A stretch of DNA of 64,000 nt from JAIBJN01 sp963802795 (lineage in GTDB: Bacteria > Actinomycetota > Thermoleophilia > Gaiellales > Gaiellaceae), in contig CAWDJV010000005.1 of the NCBI GenBank assembly GCA_963802795.1, positions 186,001-250,000 on the forward strand, given 5' to 3'. The notes beneath the pieces were generated by a model, which was given only the letters and a program-made list of their open reading frames with translations, did no database searches and was not told the DNA's origin. Within the stretch, counting starts at the first letter, position 1. Every line of letters starts with the position of its first letter. This document shows, in pieces, positions 49,091 to 58,472 of the stretch. The position numbers were made by a program, and so were the translations under genes.

Positions 49091-49723
49091 CCTCGTAGTG
49101 GTGCAGGAAGATCTCCTCGAGCGAGGGCTGACGGCTCTCGAGCGCGACGACCGGGTGGTCGGCCAGCTCCGCGATCAGCGGCCCAATGCTCCCGCTCACA
49201 TGGAAGCGCAGCGCGCTCGGGCCCGCCTCCGCGACCTCGACGCCGGGCAGCGGCGGGAGCTCTGGCACGCGGCCGTCGAAAGTGACCTCGACCGTCTGCA
49301 CGCTGAGATGGCGCAGGTCGGCGAGCGTGCCCTCGTCGACCAGCCGCCCCGCGCGCAGGATGCCGACCCGGTCGCAGAGCGCCTCCACTTCGCTGAGGAT
49401 GTGCGAGGAGAGGAAGACCGTCTGGCCACGCTCATTGGCTTCGCGCACGGTCTCGCGGAAGGCCATCTCCATCAGGGGATCGAGGCCGCCGGTCGGCTCG
49501 TCCAGGATCAGCAGGTCGGCGCGGCTCGCGAAGGCGGCGATCAGCTGCACCTTCTGGCGGTTGCCGTGCGAGAGCGCCCGCACCTTCTTGTCCACGTCGA
49601 GCCGGAAGCGCTCGACCAGCAGGTCGCGGTAGGCCGCGTCTGCGCCGCCGCGCACGCGGGCGAGGAACTCGAGCGTCTCCGCGCCCGTCAGAGAGCGGCC
49701 ACAGGTTCGGCTCGGTTCCGCGG
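49065..49723 (-). pseudogene. ABC transporter ATPase, C-terminal part (gene split by island)
   Basis: This segment carries the ABC signature (LSHGNRQKVQLIAAF), Walker B (LLILDEPTGGLDP), the H-loop (SSHILSEVE) and a C-terminal domain ending HHYEDGDGRGRR. Upstream it reads in frame through SLTGAETLEFLARVRGGADA to EPSRTCGR and then meets a TAG at 49728-49730. Walker A is missing. The missing N-terminus lies at 51337-51588. A GTG at 49655 could start a truncated protein, but it could not bind ATP. Confidence 0.8.
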
Positions 49724-49737
49724 AGAGCTACTTAGCA

Positions 49738-50274
49738 ATGATGCGTGAGGCCGTACCTGGCTACGACCGCCTCGAGGACGAGACCTTGGCCGCGAAGGGT
49801 GTGGGCGCAAAGTCGGTTCTCGAGCTCGGGACTGGGACGGGTGAGACGGCACGGCGAGTTCTTGACCGTCACCCCGACGCGCAGCTAATCGGCATCGACG
49901 CGAGCCTCGGAATGGTCAACGTCGCCGTGACAGCCTGCCTTCCGATCGAGTCAAGCTACTTGTAGGCCGACTGGAGGATCCCCTGCCGGAAGGGTCTTTC
50001 GACCTCGTCGTATCGGCTCTTGCAGTTCATCATCTCGAAGGCACAGGCAAGGCCAATCTCTTCCGACGCATCGCCAGCAGGTTCGACCCGGCGGCCGTTT
50101 CGTCCTCGCGACGTCGTGGAGCCGTCGATCCTCGTATGTTGTGACGGCAATCGACCCGAGGTCGATCACTCAGCAAGCTCGACGAGCAGCTCGCCTGGCT
50201 GGAAGCGCAGGCTTGTTCCCGGAGGTCACCTGGACTTACGAGATCTCGTGGTGATAGTCGGCAGCCCGGGCTAG
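49738..50274 (+). pseudogene. SAM-dependent methyltransferase remnant (multiple frameshifts)
   Basis: ATG 49738 gives VPGYDRLEDETLAAKG and the SAM-binding motif VLELGTGTGETARRVLDRHP then LIGIDAS. After 49950 the protein continues in other frames: SDRVKLLVGRLEDPLPEGSF, DLVVSALAVHHLEGTGKANL and, near the end, DEQLAWLEAQA and DLVVIVGSPG. The order matches class I methyltransferases (methyltransf_25/12 type), total ~180 residues. At least three frame changes in 540 bases suggest real decay, sequence error, or both. Confidence 0.6.
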
Positions 50275-50400
50275 GGTGAGGCGGAATACTCTCGTCTGGG
50301 CTAGTGTTCGGAAATGTCACCCGAAGGGCGAAGGGCTACGTGACCGTGACCGTGCGTTAGCGAGAGGCGTTCGTCGCGTGTCCCCGAAGGCGCAGAGGAG

Positions 50401-51150
50401 CTAGACCTCGAGCGCAACGACTCCGCTCCTGCAACGGCGCGAGCGAGTGCCGCGTCGGCCTCCGCGAGGGGGAAAGACGCGCCGAGCTCGAAGTCGAGCC
50501 GTCAGTCGGCAAATCTTGACTGGAGAGCGCGAGCTGCTCGCCGTAGGCGCGCACGTACAGTGAGACGACTTCGATTCCTCGCTCGCTCTCGGGCAGATCG
50601 GAAGTGATCGTGACAGACGACCGCGTCTCGAACCGCCGCGAGCGCGACCGCGACAGCGTCGAGCGCTGCGTTGGCAGCGGCATCGACACCATCGCCGGCA
50701 TCGCCGCACGACCTGAGCGTCCAGTCCGGGTCGTGGTAGTCGATCACCGTCGCGGCTCCGGAACCGATAACCCGCTCGCGACTCTTAGGTCCGCCGTCGA
50801 GATCACTCGACGCCGCGGAGAGCTGCCATCGAGACGATCAACGTTCCGGTGGCTCCGCCGCTCCGTTCACGAGCAGCCGCTCGCGCGGTTCACGCGCAGG
50901 CTTCGTCAACACCTGAACCGCGGTCAGTGCGGGGACCGGGAACGCAGCGGCATGCGTCCACGAAATCTCCGCGGTTTGGGGGCGAGCAAGGCAGCTCGGC
51001 CACGAGCCACGGCGCGCCTTGCTCCGCGAGTGGGAGCGGATGGGTGAACACCGGATCCCGACGACACCCTCGAACCGGCACCAAGGCCGCAACCACGCCG
51101 CCGCCGCGACACCGAGCGCATCGGCGGCCTCGTCCAGATCCAACGTCCAT
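50401..51150 (-). pseudogene. Zinc-independent MDR (quinone oxidoreductase-like) remnant (many frameshifts)
   Basis: Collinear pieces in three frames on the minus strand recall an NADP-dependent quinone oxidoreductase: HPLPLAEQGAPWLVAEL, AEISWTHAAAFPVPALTAVQ, REPRERLLVNGAA, VIDYHDPDW, DAGDGVDAAANAALDAVAVA, TITSDLPESERGIEVVSLYV, and the C-terminal GVVALEV before a stop at 50401. The GroES-like N-terminal ~80 residues are missing or unrecognisable and the Rossmann glycine motif is lost. This is a degraded gene, more so than others in the window. Confidence 0.55.
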
Positions 51151-51336
51151 TCCGGGCGAACTCATCCAATTGCCGACACCGGCGGCTTGACTCGATAAGA
51201 ACTTCGCGGTGCGCGGCGCGCGAGGGTCAGGCACTAGAGCACTTACACCGAGCGAATTCTTGATTGCGAGGTGCGCGATGGTACCGACAAGCGAGCGACG
51301 CGAAATCGGAGCGTGCTCGCGCCTGGGAGGACGGTT

Positions 51337-51588
51337 CGCGGTCACGTAGGCGATCCGGCGGTGGGCGGTGACCGGGTCATGCCAGGCGTCTACTCCGAAC
51401 AGCTCCGCCCGACCCGCGGTCGGCCGGAGCAGCCCCAGCAGCAGCCGGATCGTCGTCGTCTTCCCCGCGCCGTTCGGCCCCAGGTAGCCGTACACCTCGC
51501 CCGCCTCCACCGTCAGGTCGAGCGCGTCGAGCGCGAGCGTAGTGTCGTAGCGCTTCGAGAGCCCTTCGGTCCGGATCGCGCTCGCCAT
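51337..51588 (-). pseudogene. ABC transporter ATPase, N-terminal part (gene split by island)
   Basis: MASAIRTEGLSKRYDTTLAL starts at ATG 51588 and includes Walker A, YLGPNGAGKTTTIRLLLG, and the segment to RRIAYVTA before the island boundary. The Q-loop, signature and Walker B are absent here and are found at 49065-49723. Divergent from an SDR gene 51 bases away. Confidence 0.8.
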
Positions 51589-51639
51589 GGTGAGAAACTA
51601 TCGTCGCTTCGAAGCTCGATCTCCGGCAAGATCGTCCGC

Positions 51640-52560
51640 ATGCCAGCTGGACCACTCGACGGCAAGGTCGCCCTCGTGACGGGCGCGACACGTGGGGCCG
51701 GGCGCGGCACGGCCGTGGCGCTCGGAGAGGCAGGCGCGACCGTGTACTGCACCGGCCGTAGCACCCGCGAGCGGCGGTCGGAGTACGACCGCCCGGAGAC
51801 GATCGAGGAGACCGCCGAGCTCGTGAGCGCCGCCGGCGGCATCGGGATCGCTGTCGCGGTCGACCATCTCGAGGCGGACCAGGTCGAAGCGCTCGTGCGG
51901 CGGATCGACACGGAGCGCGGGCGGCTCGACGTCCTGGTCAACGACATCTGGGGCGGCGAGCTGCTCTTCGAGTGGAACACACCGGTGTGGGAGCACGACC
52001 TCGACAAGGGGCTGCGGATCCTGCGCCTCGCGATCGACACTCACCTGATCACCAGCCACTTCGCGCTGCCGCTCGTGATCCGTGAGCCCGGTGGGCTCGT
52101 CGTCGAGATGACCGACGGCACGCGCGAGTACAACGCCGAGCACTACCGGGTCTCGACGTTCTACGACCTGGCCAAGACGGCGGTCATCAGGCTCGCCTTC
52201 GCGCAGGGCGAGGAGCTGGCGCCGCACGGGTGCACCGCCGTCGCGCTGACGCCGGGCTGGATGCGCTCGGAGATGATGCTCGACAACTACGGCGTGACCG
52301 AGGCGAACTGGCGCGACGGCGCGGCGGTCAATCCGCACTTCGCCGCGATCTCCGAGAGCCCGCGGTTCGTGGGCCGTGCCGTGGCCGCCCTCGCGGCCGA
52401 CCCCGACCTCCACCGCCGCAACGGCGGCTCGTTCTCCTCCGGCGGGCTTGCGCGCGACTACGGCTTCACCGACGTCGACGGCTCCCAACCGGATGCCTGG
52501 CGCTACATGGTCGAGGTCCAGGACGCCGGCCTGCCGGCTGATCCGACCGGCTATCGCTGA
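51640..52560 (+). CDS. Short-chain dehydrogenase/reductase (SDR)
   Basis: 306 residues. The cofactor motif is TGATRGAGRGTAVALGEAG, the NNAG position reads VNDIWGGE, and the catalytic pair is YDLAK (Tyr and Lys four apart) with a Ser nearby. The CTGRST after the second strand suggests NADP(H) preference. ATG 51640 is chosen; the open frame upstream runs across the ATPase N-terminus and is not part of the protein. Substrate unknown. Confidence 0.88.
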   Translation: MPAGPLDGKVALVTGATRGAGRGTAVALGEAGATVYCTGRSTRERRSEYDRPETIEETAELVSAAGGIGIAVAVDHLEADQVEALVRRIDTERGRLDVLVNDIWGGELLFEWNTPVWEHDLDKGLRILRLAIDTHLITSHFALPLVIREPGGLVVEMTDGTREYNAEHYRVSTFYDLAKTAVIRLAFAQGEELAPHGCTAVALTPGWMRSEMMLDNYGVTEANWRDGAAVNPHFAAISESPRFVGRAVAALAADPDLHRRNGGSFSSGGLARDYGFTDVDGSQPDAWRYMVEVQDAGLPADPTGYR

Positions 52561-52586
52561 CCCAACGGCTCTACTAGGGTGCCGTG

Positions 52587-53573
52587 ATGGCTCGGGCAAC
52601 GTCTGAACGAGGCGCTCGCCGGAAGGGGATGGCGTTCGTCCCGGGCGGGACGTTCGCCATGGGCTCCGAGCGGCACTACCCCGAGGAGGCGCCCGTTCGC
52701 GAGGTGACGGTGGGGAGCTTCTGGATGGACGAGCACCCCGTCACCAACCTCGAGTTCCGCGGTTCGTGAAGGCCACCGGCCACGTGACGTGGGCCGAGCA
52801 AGGAGCCCGACCCCGCGCAGTACCCCGACGCGAAGCCGGACATGCTCTTCGCCGGGTCCGTGGTCTTCCAGAAGTCGGCCGGCCCGGTCGACCTGAGCAA
52901 CCACTTCAACTGGTGGACGTGGACGCGCGGCGCCGACTGGCGGCATCCGGAGGGGCCGGAAAGCTCGCTCCACGGCCGCGAGCGGCATCCCGTGGTGCAC
53001 GTCGCGTTCAGCGACGCGGAGGCCTACGCCGCCTGGGCCGGCAAGGAGCTGCCGACCGAGGCGGAGTGGGAGTTCGCGGCGCGCGGCGGCCTCGACGGCG
53101 CCGAGTACGCCTGGGGCGACGAGTTCATGCCGAAGGGCAAGCAGATGGCGAACACCTGGCAGGGCGAGTTCCCGTACGAGAACACCCTCCTGGACGGCTA
53201 CGAGGGCACCTCGCCGGTCGGCACCTTCCCGCCGAACGGCTACGGCCTCTACGACGTGACCGGGAACGTGTGGGAGTGGACGACCGACTGGTACGCCGCA
53301 GCCACCGACGCCGTGTCTCCCTGCTGCGGCGGGGACCTGCGGGCGGCGAGCATCGACCCGAACGACCCCGCGGCGATCCCGCGCAGGGTGATGAAGGGCG
53401 GCTCGCACCTGTGCGCGCCGAACTACTGCCGGCGCTACCGGCCGGCGGCGCGAATGGCCCAGGCAATCGACACGTCGACCAACCACCTCGGCTTTCGCTG
53501 TCATCGTGCGCGCGTAGCCGATCCCGAAGGGAGGCATGACCCATGCCGAAGGACAAGCCGAACATCCTCGTGA
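52587..53573 (+). CDS. Formylglycine-generating enzyme family protein (two frameshifts)
   Basis: Reads MAFVPGGTFAMGSERHYPEE, WMDEHPVTNLEFR, then shifts frame near 52758 (RFVKATGHVTWAEQ) and 52800 (EPDPAQYPDAKP), and continues as HPVVHVAFSDAEAYAAWAGK, LPTEAEWEFAARGG, TGNVWEWTTDWY and GGSHLCAPNYCRRYRPAAR to LGFRC. The two cysteines of LCAPNYC are the catalytic pair of FGE/SUMF1. It oxidises a Cys in sulfatases to formylglycine. It overlaps the following sulfatase gene by 31 bases, marking that protein as its client. Confidence 0.85.
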
Positions 53574-55089
53574 TCTGGGGCGACGACATCGGGATCACGA
53601 ACCTGAGCTGCTACAGCGACGGCCTGATGGGGTACCGCACGCCCAACATCGACCGCATCGCGAACGAGGGGATGCGCTTCACGGACTCCTACGGCGAGCA
53701 GAGCTGCACCGCGGGGCGCGCGTCGTTCATCACCGGCCAGAGCGTCTTCCGCACCGGGCTCAGCAAGGTCGGCCTTCCCGGTGCGCCCGTCGGGCCTGCA
53801 GGCCGAGGACCCGACGATCGCCGAGCTGCTCAAGAACCACGGCTACTCGACGGGCCAGTTCGGCAAGAACCACCTCGGCGATCGCGAACGAGTACCTACC
53901 GACCGTGCACGGCTTCGACGAGTTCTTCGGGAACCTGTACCACCTGAACGCCGAGGAGGACCCGGAGGACCCGGACTACCCGAGCAAGCACGGCTTCGAG
54001 GAGTTCCACGAGCGTTTCGGCCCGCGCGGGGTCCTGCGAGTGCAGGGCGACGAACAAGGACGACCCGAGGGAGCACCCGCGTGGGGCCGCGTCGGGAAGC
54101 AGAGGATCAAGGACACGGGCCCGCTGACGAGGAAGCGGATGGAGACGTGTCGACGACGAGATCGTCGAGGCCGCATGCGACTTCATCCAGCGGCAGCACA
54201 ACAGGCGCAAGCCGTTCTTCTGTTGGGTGAACACGACCCACATGCACCTCCGGACGCATCCGAAGCGGAGGAGCCTCGGGAAGGCCGGCCGCTGGCAGTC
54301 CCCGTACCACGACACGATGCTCGACCACGACCGGAACGTCGGCCGGCTGCTCGACCTGCTCGACCGGCTCGGGATCGCAGACGACACGATCGTCCTGTAC
54401 GGCACCGACAACGGCCCGCACATGAACACGTGGCCCGACGCGGCGATGACCCCGTTCCGCAGCGAGAAGAACACGAACTGGGAAGGCGCGTTCCGAGTGC
54501 CGATGATGGTGCGCTGGCCCGGCAGGATCCCGGCGGGCGTCGTGTCCAACGAGATCGTCCAGCACCACGACTGGCTGCCCACGTTTCTGGCGGCGGCCGG
54601 CGAGCCCGACGTCGTCGAGAAGCTGAAGAAGGGGCACGAGGCGGCGGGCAAGACGTTCAAGGTCCACATCGACGGGTTCAACCTGCTCCCGTATCTCACC
54701 GGCGAGGAGGAGAAGAGCCCGCGCAACGGGTTCATCTACTTCAACGACGACGGCGACCTGGTCGCCCTACGCTTCGACAACTGGAAGGTCGTCTTCATGG
54801 AGCAGCGGAGCCCGGGGACCTGGGGCTCTGGGCCGAGCCGTTCACGACGCTGCGCGTACCGAAGTTCTTCAACCTGCGGACGGACCCGTTCGAGCGTGCC
54901 GACACGACGTCGAACACGTACTGGGACTGGTTCATCGACAAGGGCTACATGATCATGGCCGCCCAGTCGATCGTGGCCGAGTTCCTGGCCACGTTCGAGG
55001 ACTTCCCGCCACGTCAGAAGGCCGCGAGCTTCACGATCGACCAGGCCATGGAGAAGATGGCGGACGCCGCGAGCGGCGCCCGCGGATGA
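53543..55089 (+). CDS. Arylsulfatase, CxAxR type (about five frameshifts)
   Basis: MPKDKPNILVIWGDDIGITN carries the metal-binding Asp pair, and QSCTAGRASFITG holds Cys55, the formylglycine site of the CxAxR sulfatase signature. The protein then passes through frame changes near 53790, 53880, 54050, 54150 and 54820 while keeping family blocks: DPTIAELLKNHGYSTGQFGK, VHGFDEFFGNLYHLNAEED, PFFCWVNTTHMH, TIVLYGTDNGPH and FNLRTDPFERAD. About 515 residues. Directly downstream of, and overlapping, its maturase gene. The many shifts in one conserved gene argue for sequence error. Confidence 0.8.
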
Positions 55090-55155
55090 TGGCGTTCGGA
55101 AGGCGACTGGCGAATCCCTGACGAGTTAACCTGACCCCGCCTACGAGGGGGAACC

Positions 55156-56056
55156 GTGGCATCGCTACGCCAGGAGTTCCTGCGGCGCAAGCCCGTCTCC
55201 ACGATGACGGAGGAGACCGGCGCGGACACCGGGAAGGGCGAGCTCGACCGGTCGATCGGCCTGTTCCAGCTGACGGCGTTCGGCATCGGCGCCACGATCG
55301 GCACCGGCATCTTCATAGTCCTCACGGAGGCAGTGCCGATCGGCGGTCCTGCGGTCGTCCTCTCCTTCGTGCTCGCCGGCGCCGTGGCCGGCCTCACCGC
55401 CATCTGCTACGCGGAGCTGGCAAGCGCGGTGCCGGTGTCGGGCTCCTCGTACTCGTACGCGTACGCGACGCTGGGCGAAGGGGTCGCCATGGTGGTCGCG
55501 GCGTGCCTGCTGCTCGAGTACGGCGTCTCGTCGGCTGCTGTCGCCGTCGGGTGGTCGCAGTACCTCAACGAGCTGCTCGACAACCTCTTCGGCTTCACGA
55601 TTCCCGACTCCCTCTCGAGCGCTCCCGAGCAGGGCGGCGTACTCAACCTGCCTGCCGTGATCTTGATCGTGCTGTGCTCGCTGCTTCTGATCCGTGGTGC
55701 GAGCGAGTCGGCGAAGGTCAACGCGGTCATGGTGCTGATCAAGATCGGCGTGCTCGTCCTGTTCATCGTCCTGGGGCTGCAGGGCTGGAACTCGGACAAC
55801 TTGTCCGACTTCACCCCGTTCGGCGTGAACGGGATCACGGCGGCCGCGGGCATCATCTTCTTCTCCTACATCGAGCTGGATGCCGTCTCGACGGCGGGCG
55901 AGGAGGTACGCAACCGCGCCGCACTCTTCCCTGGCCATTCTCATCGCGTTGGTGGTGGTGACCACGCTGTACATCGCCGTTGCCCTCGTCGCCGTCGCGG
56001 CGCAGCCCGTCGAGGGATTCGAGGGGCAGGAGGCCGGGCTGGCCGCGATCACCTAG
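55156..56056 (+). pseudogene. APC-family amino-acid permease, 3'-truncated (one frameshift)
   Basis: MASLRQEFLRRKPVSTM, GLFQLTAFGIGATIGTGIFI, LAGAVAGLTAICYAELASAV and IFFSYIELDAVSTAGEEVRN give the first eight helices of an APC cationic-amino-acid-type transporter. A frame change near 55925 restores LAILIALVVVTTLYIAVALV, but a stop at 56056 ends the protein at ~300 residues against ~470 in the family. The following 94 bases resemble no further helix and run into the next, convergent gene. Truncated. Confidence 0.7.
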
Positions 56057-56150
56057 GCTGGTCCAAGATCGTGCGGAGCTCACCGGTCCCGGTCGTCGCC
56101 GTCCAACGTGGCACCGCCGAGGAGCGCGCCGGCCGGGCGGCGCGGGCGGA

Positions 56151-56720
56151 TCAGGCCGCCGGCACCGGAAGGTCGTAGTACCGCCGGACGCTCGAGCCGA
56201 TCCGGGAGACGTCGGTCCCGTAGACGTGGATGGAGATCGCGACCTCGTCGCCGACATTGCGGACGCGGTGGATGTCGCCGGGCGGGGCAAACCCACTCAC
56301 GTCGCCGGGGAGGTTCGAGTTCTTCCCCGCGCCGACGAGGCACTCGTTCTCCTCGTCGAGCCTGAACAGCTCTTCGTACTCGACGCCCTGGATCACTCCG
56401 AACACGCACCACGTCACGTGATCGTGGATCGGCGTCATCTGTCCGGGGCGCCAGACCAATGCGACGATCGAGAAGCTCCCGTCCGGCTCGATGTGCAGAA
56501 CATGGCTGCGATGGCCGTCGGGATCGCCGACCCGCTGGTCGGCGGTGAGCACGCCCGGGGAGGGTAGGTGGCGTTTCAGATCCGCGGCCACGAGCCGGGC
56601 AGTCCGCCGCCAGTCGGCGTGCCGCTCCACCGAGGCGCGGACGGCGGTCACCAGCTCGTCCAGGCCCGGCGCCGAAGCGGCGCCGCGCTCGCCGGTCAGG
56701 GTGATCGGTCTGGTGCTCAT
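56151..56720 (-). CDS. Cysteine dioxygenase-type cupin protein
   Basis: 189 residues. The iron site is PIHDHVTWCVFGVIQGVE (His-x-His) with a third His in GDIHRVRNVG, as in cysteine and 3-mercaptopropionate dioxygenases. HVYGTDVSR near the end is part of the fold's C-terminal strand. It probably oxidises a thiol to a sulfinate. ATG 56720 (MSTRPITLTG) is preferred over an upstream GTG at 56738. Placement by a sulfatase and an amino-acid permease suggests a sulfur-related group. Confidence 0.82.
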   Translation of the reverse strand: MSTRPITLTGERGAASAPGLDELVTAVRASVERHADWRRTARLVAADLKRHLPSPGVLTADQRVGDPDGHRSHVLHIEPDGSFSIVALVWRPGQMTPIHDHVTWCVFGVIQGVEYEELFRLDEENECLVGAGKNSNLPGDVSGFAPPGDIHRVRNVGDEVAISIHVYGTDVSRIGSSVRRYYDLPVPAA

Positions 56721-56808
56721 CGCTAGGACGCGTTGCACTGTAGACCCCGAGTCGGCCGAAAACTCATCGCTGCCCGCACAGCGCCGGAACGAAGGCTCGT
56801 CGCGCGGA

Positions 56809-57555
56809 TCAGTCCACGTCGGCGCGGCTGTAGCGGACGGTCGCCGCCAGCCAGCCGAGGACCGCCAGGGCGGGCAGGACGACGACCGCGGCGGCGACAG
56901 ACCGTCCGTCGAGCGGCACCTCGACGTCGGGCACGGTCGAGACGATCGAGCGCGCCCAACCGGTCACGGTGAAGCGCGCCGTGCCGTCCGAGGCGTGTGC
57001 GCCTGCGTTCTCCCAGAGCAGGATGAACGCCAGCCCCCACCACACCGCGCGCCGGAACCAGAGCCCCGCCGCCACGAACAGGCCGGCGTAGGCGCACGCC
57101 GCGAGCGACGCTGCGAGCAGGGAGGCGAGCGCCAGCTCTCCGGCGCCGGCTGCGAGGGCCGCGGCGGCCATCGGCAGCGCGGTGAGCGGCACGACGAGCG
57201 TGATGGTGGCGAGGACGGCCGCCGCGGGGAGCTGCCAGCGTGTGACCGGCTTCAGCCAGAGGTAGACGAGGAGCCGGTCCTCGACGAGGTCGCCGACCGC
57301 GGCCGTGCCGAACCAGAGCGCGGCGAGAGGCACGAGAATCCCGAGGCCGTAAGAGGCGGCGGCGTCCGCGGCCGCCTGGACGGGCTCGTCGTCCCAGCGG
57401 GCAAAGAGGCCGAGCAGCACGGACAGCGCCCCGAGCGCCGCGATGCCGAGCAGCCTGGGCACGGTGACCTGCGTGCGGAGCAGAAGTCGGTACAGCGCGC
57501 CGAGGGTGGTCGCAGTGCGCGGTCGCCGGGTTGCCGCTACGTCCACCGCGCTCAT
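56809..57555 (-). CDS. ABC-2 type permease
   Basis: 248 residues with six membrane helices: RLLGIAALGALSVLLGLFA, ASYGLGILVPLAALWFGTAAVGDLVEDRLLVYLWLKPVTRW (ABC-2 motif), LTALPMAAAALAAGAG, and AAAVVVLPALAVLGWLA. It is the last gene of a four-gene operon, overlapping the upstream ATPase stop by four bases (ATGA). It forms a transporter with that ATPase. Confidence 0.82.
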   Translation of the reverse strand: MSAVDVAATRRPRTATTLGALYRLLLRTQVTVPRLLGIAALGALSVLLGLFARWDDEPVQAAADAAASYGLGILVPLAALWFGTAAVGDLVEDRLLVYLWLKPVTRWQLPAAAVLATITLVVPLTALPMAAAALAAGAGELALASLLAASLAACAYAGLFVAAGLWFRRAVWWGLAFILLWENAGAHASDGTARFTVTGWARSIVSTVPDVEVPLDGRSVAAAVVVLPALAVLGWLAATVRYSRADVD

Positions 57556-58472
57556 CGCTGCACCAGGTAGCGGAAGACGCCTTCGAGGTCGGCGTCGAGG
57601 GGGACGACCTCCAGCAGGCGTGCGCCGCGGTCGCGGGCGAGCGGCGCGAGCGCATGGGCCAGCTCCCGGGCGTCGTTCGTGTCGAGCTCGAGCACCTCGT
57701 CGCCGTCGAGGCGGGCGCCGACGACCGTCCCGCCTTCGAGCAAGGCCCCGGCGAGGTCCCGCGGCCGGTCGGTCCGGACGCGCACGCGCATCGGCCGGTC
57801 GTCCATCAGCGCCCGCAGCTCCCGGAAGTCCCCTGCCGCGGCGAGCCGTCCCTGCGACATGACGAGGATCTCCGAGCCGAGTCGCTCGACCTCGCCGAGG
57901 ACGTGGCTCGAGACGAGCACGCAGCGCCCCTCGGCGCCCAGCCGTCTGAAGAGCGCGACCATGTCCGCGCGCTGGCGGGGATCGAGCCCCGTCAACGGCT
58001 CGTCCAGCATGACCACCGTCGGGTCGTGGACGAGCCCTTGCGCCACCTTGACCCGCTGCCGCATCCCCTTCGAGTACGCCGGCAGCCTGCGCGTGTCGCT
58101 CGGGTCGAGCCCCACCTGCTCGAGCGCGGCAGCTGCGGAGGCCTCGGGATCGGGGAGCCCGTGCAGCGTGGCGGTGAGGCGGACGAAGCCGTGGGCCGTC
58201 AGCGGCTCGAAGACGGTCTCCTGCTGAGGCACGAGACCGATCGAGCGTGTGAGCCCGACATCGCTGCGCGGGTCGCGGCCGAGCACGCGGACGGTGCCTC
58301 GGGAGGGACGAGCGAGCCCGCAGAGCATTCGCAGCATCGTCGACTTGCCGGCCCCGTTCGGCCCCAGCAGAGCGGTCACGCCGGGACCGATCTCGAAGCT
58401 GACGTCCGAGACCGCGACCAGGGAGCCGAACCACTTCGAGACGCCCTCGGCGACGACCCGAGGCTCATTCAC
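57552..58472 (-). CDS. ABC transporter ATP-binding protein
   Basis: 306 residues. Walker A is LLGPNGAGKSTMLRMLCG, the Q-loop GLVPQQE, the signature YSKGMRQRVKVAQGL, Walker B VVMLDEPLTGLDP, and the H-loop SSHVLGEVE. The C-terminal ~90 residues form the regulatory beta domain of exporter ATPases. GTG 58472 is the start, giving VNEPRVVAEGVSKWF. Overlaps the permease gene on either side (GTGA and ATGA). Confidence 0.9.
   Translation of the reverse strand: MNEPRVVAEGVSKWFGSLVAVSDVSFEIGPGVTALLGPNGAGKSTMLRMLCGLARPSRGTVRVLGRDPRSDVGLTRSIGLVPQQETVFEPLTAHGFVRLTATLHGLPDPEASAAAALEQVGLDPSDTRRLPAYSKGMRQRVKVAQGLVHDPTVVMLDEPLTGLDPRQRADMVALFRRLGAEGRCVLVSSHVLGEVERLGSEILVMSQGRLAAAGDFRELRALMDDRPMRVRVRTDRPRDLAGALLEGGTVVGARLDGDEVLELDTNDARELAHALAPLARDRGARLLEVVPLDADLEGVFRYLVQR

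Larger units (their letters stand above)
49713..51341. other. 1.6 kb insertion island inside an ABC ATPase gene, with flanking short direct repeats
   Basis: CGGTTCCGCGG (49713-49723) and CGGTTCGCGG (51332-51341) flank the island and differ by one C. When the sequence between them is removed the ATPase reads in frame across the join (RRIAYVTA to EPSRTCGRSLTGAETLEFLARV). The island holds a methyltransferase remnant on the plus strand and an MDR oxidoreductase remnant on the minus strand, but no transposase or terminal inverted repeat. The sequence looks less GC-rich than its surroundings. It may be an integration event or an assembly join. Confidence 0.55.

Noticed and set aside
51271..51639. 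Upstream extension of the SDR protein
   Set aside because: The SDR fold starts at ATG 51640; the extension overlaps the ATPase N-terminus on the other strand and has no homology.
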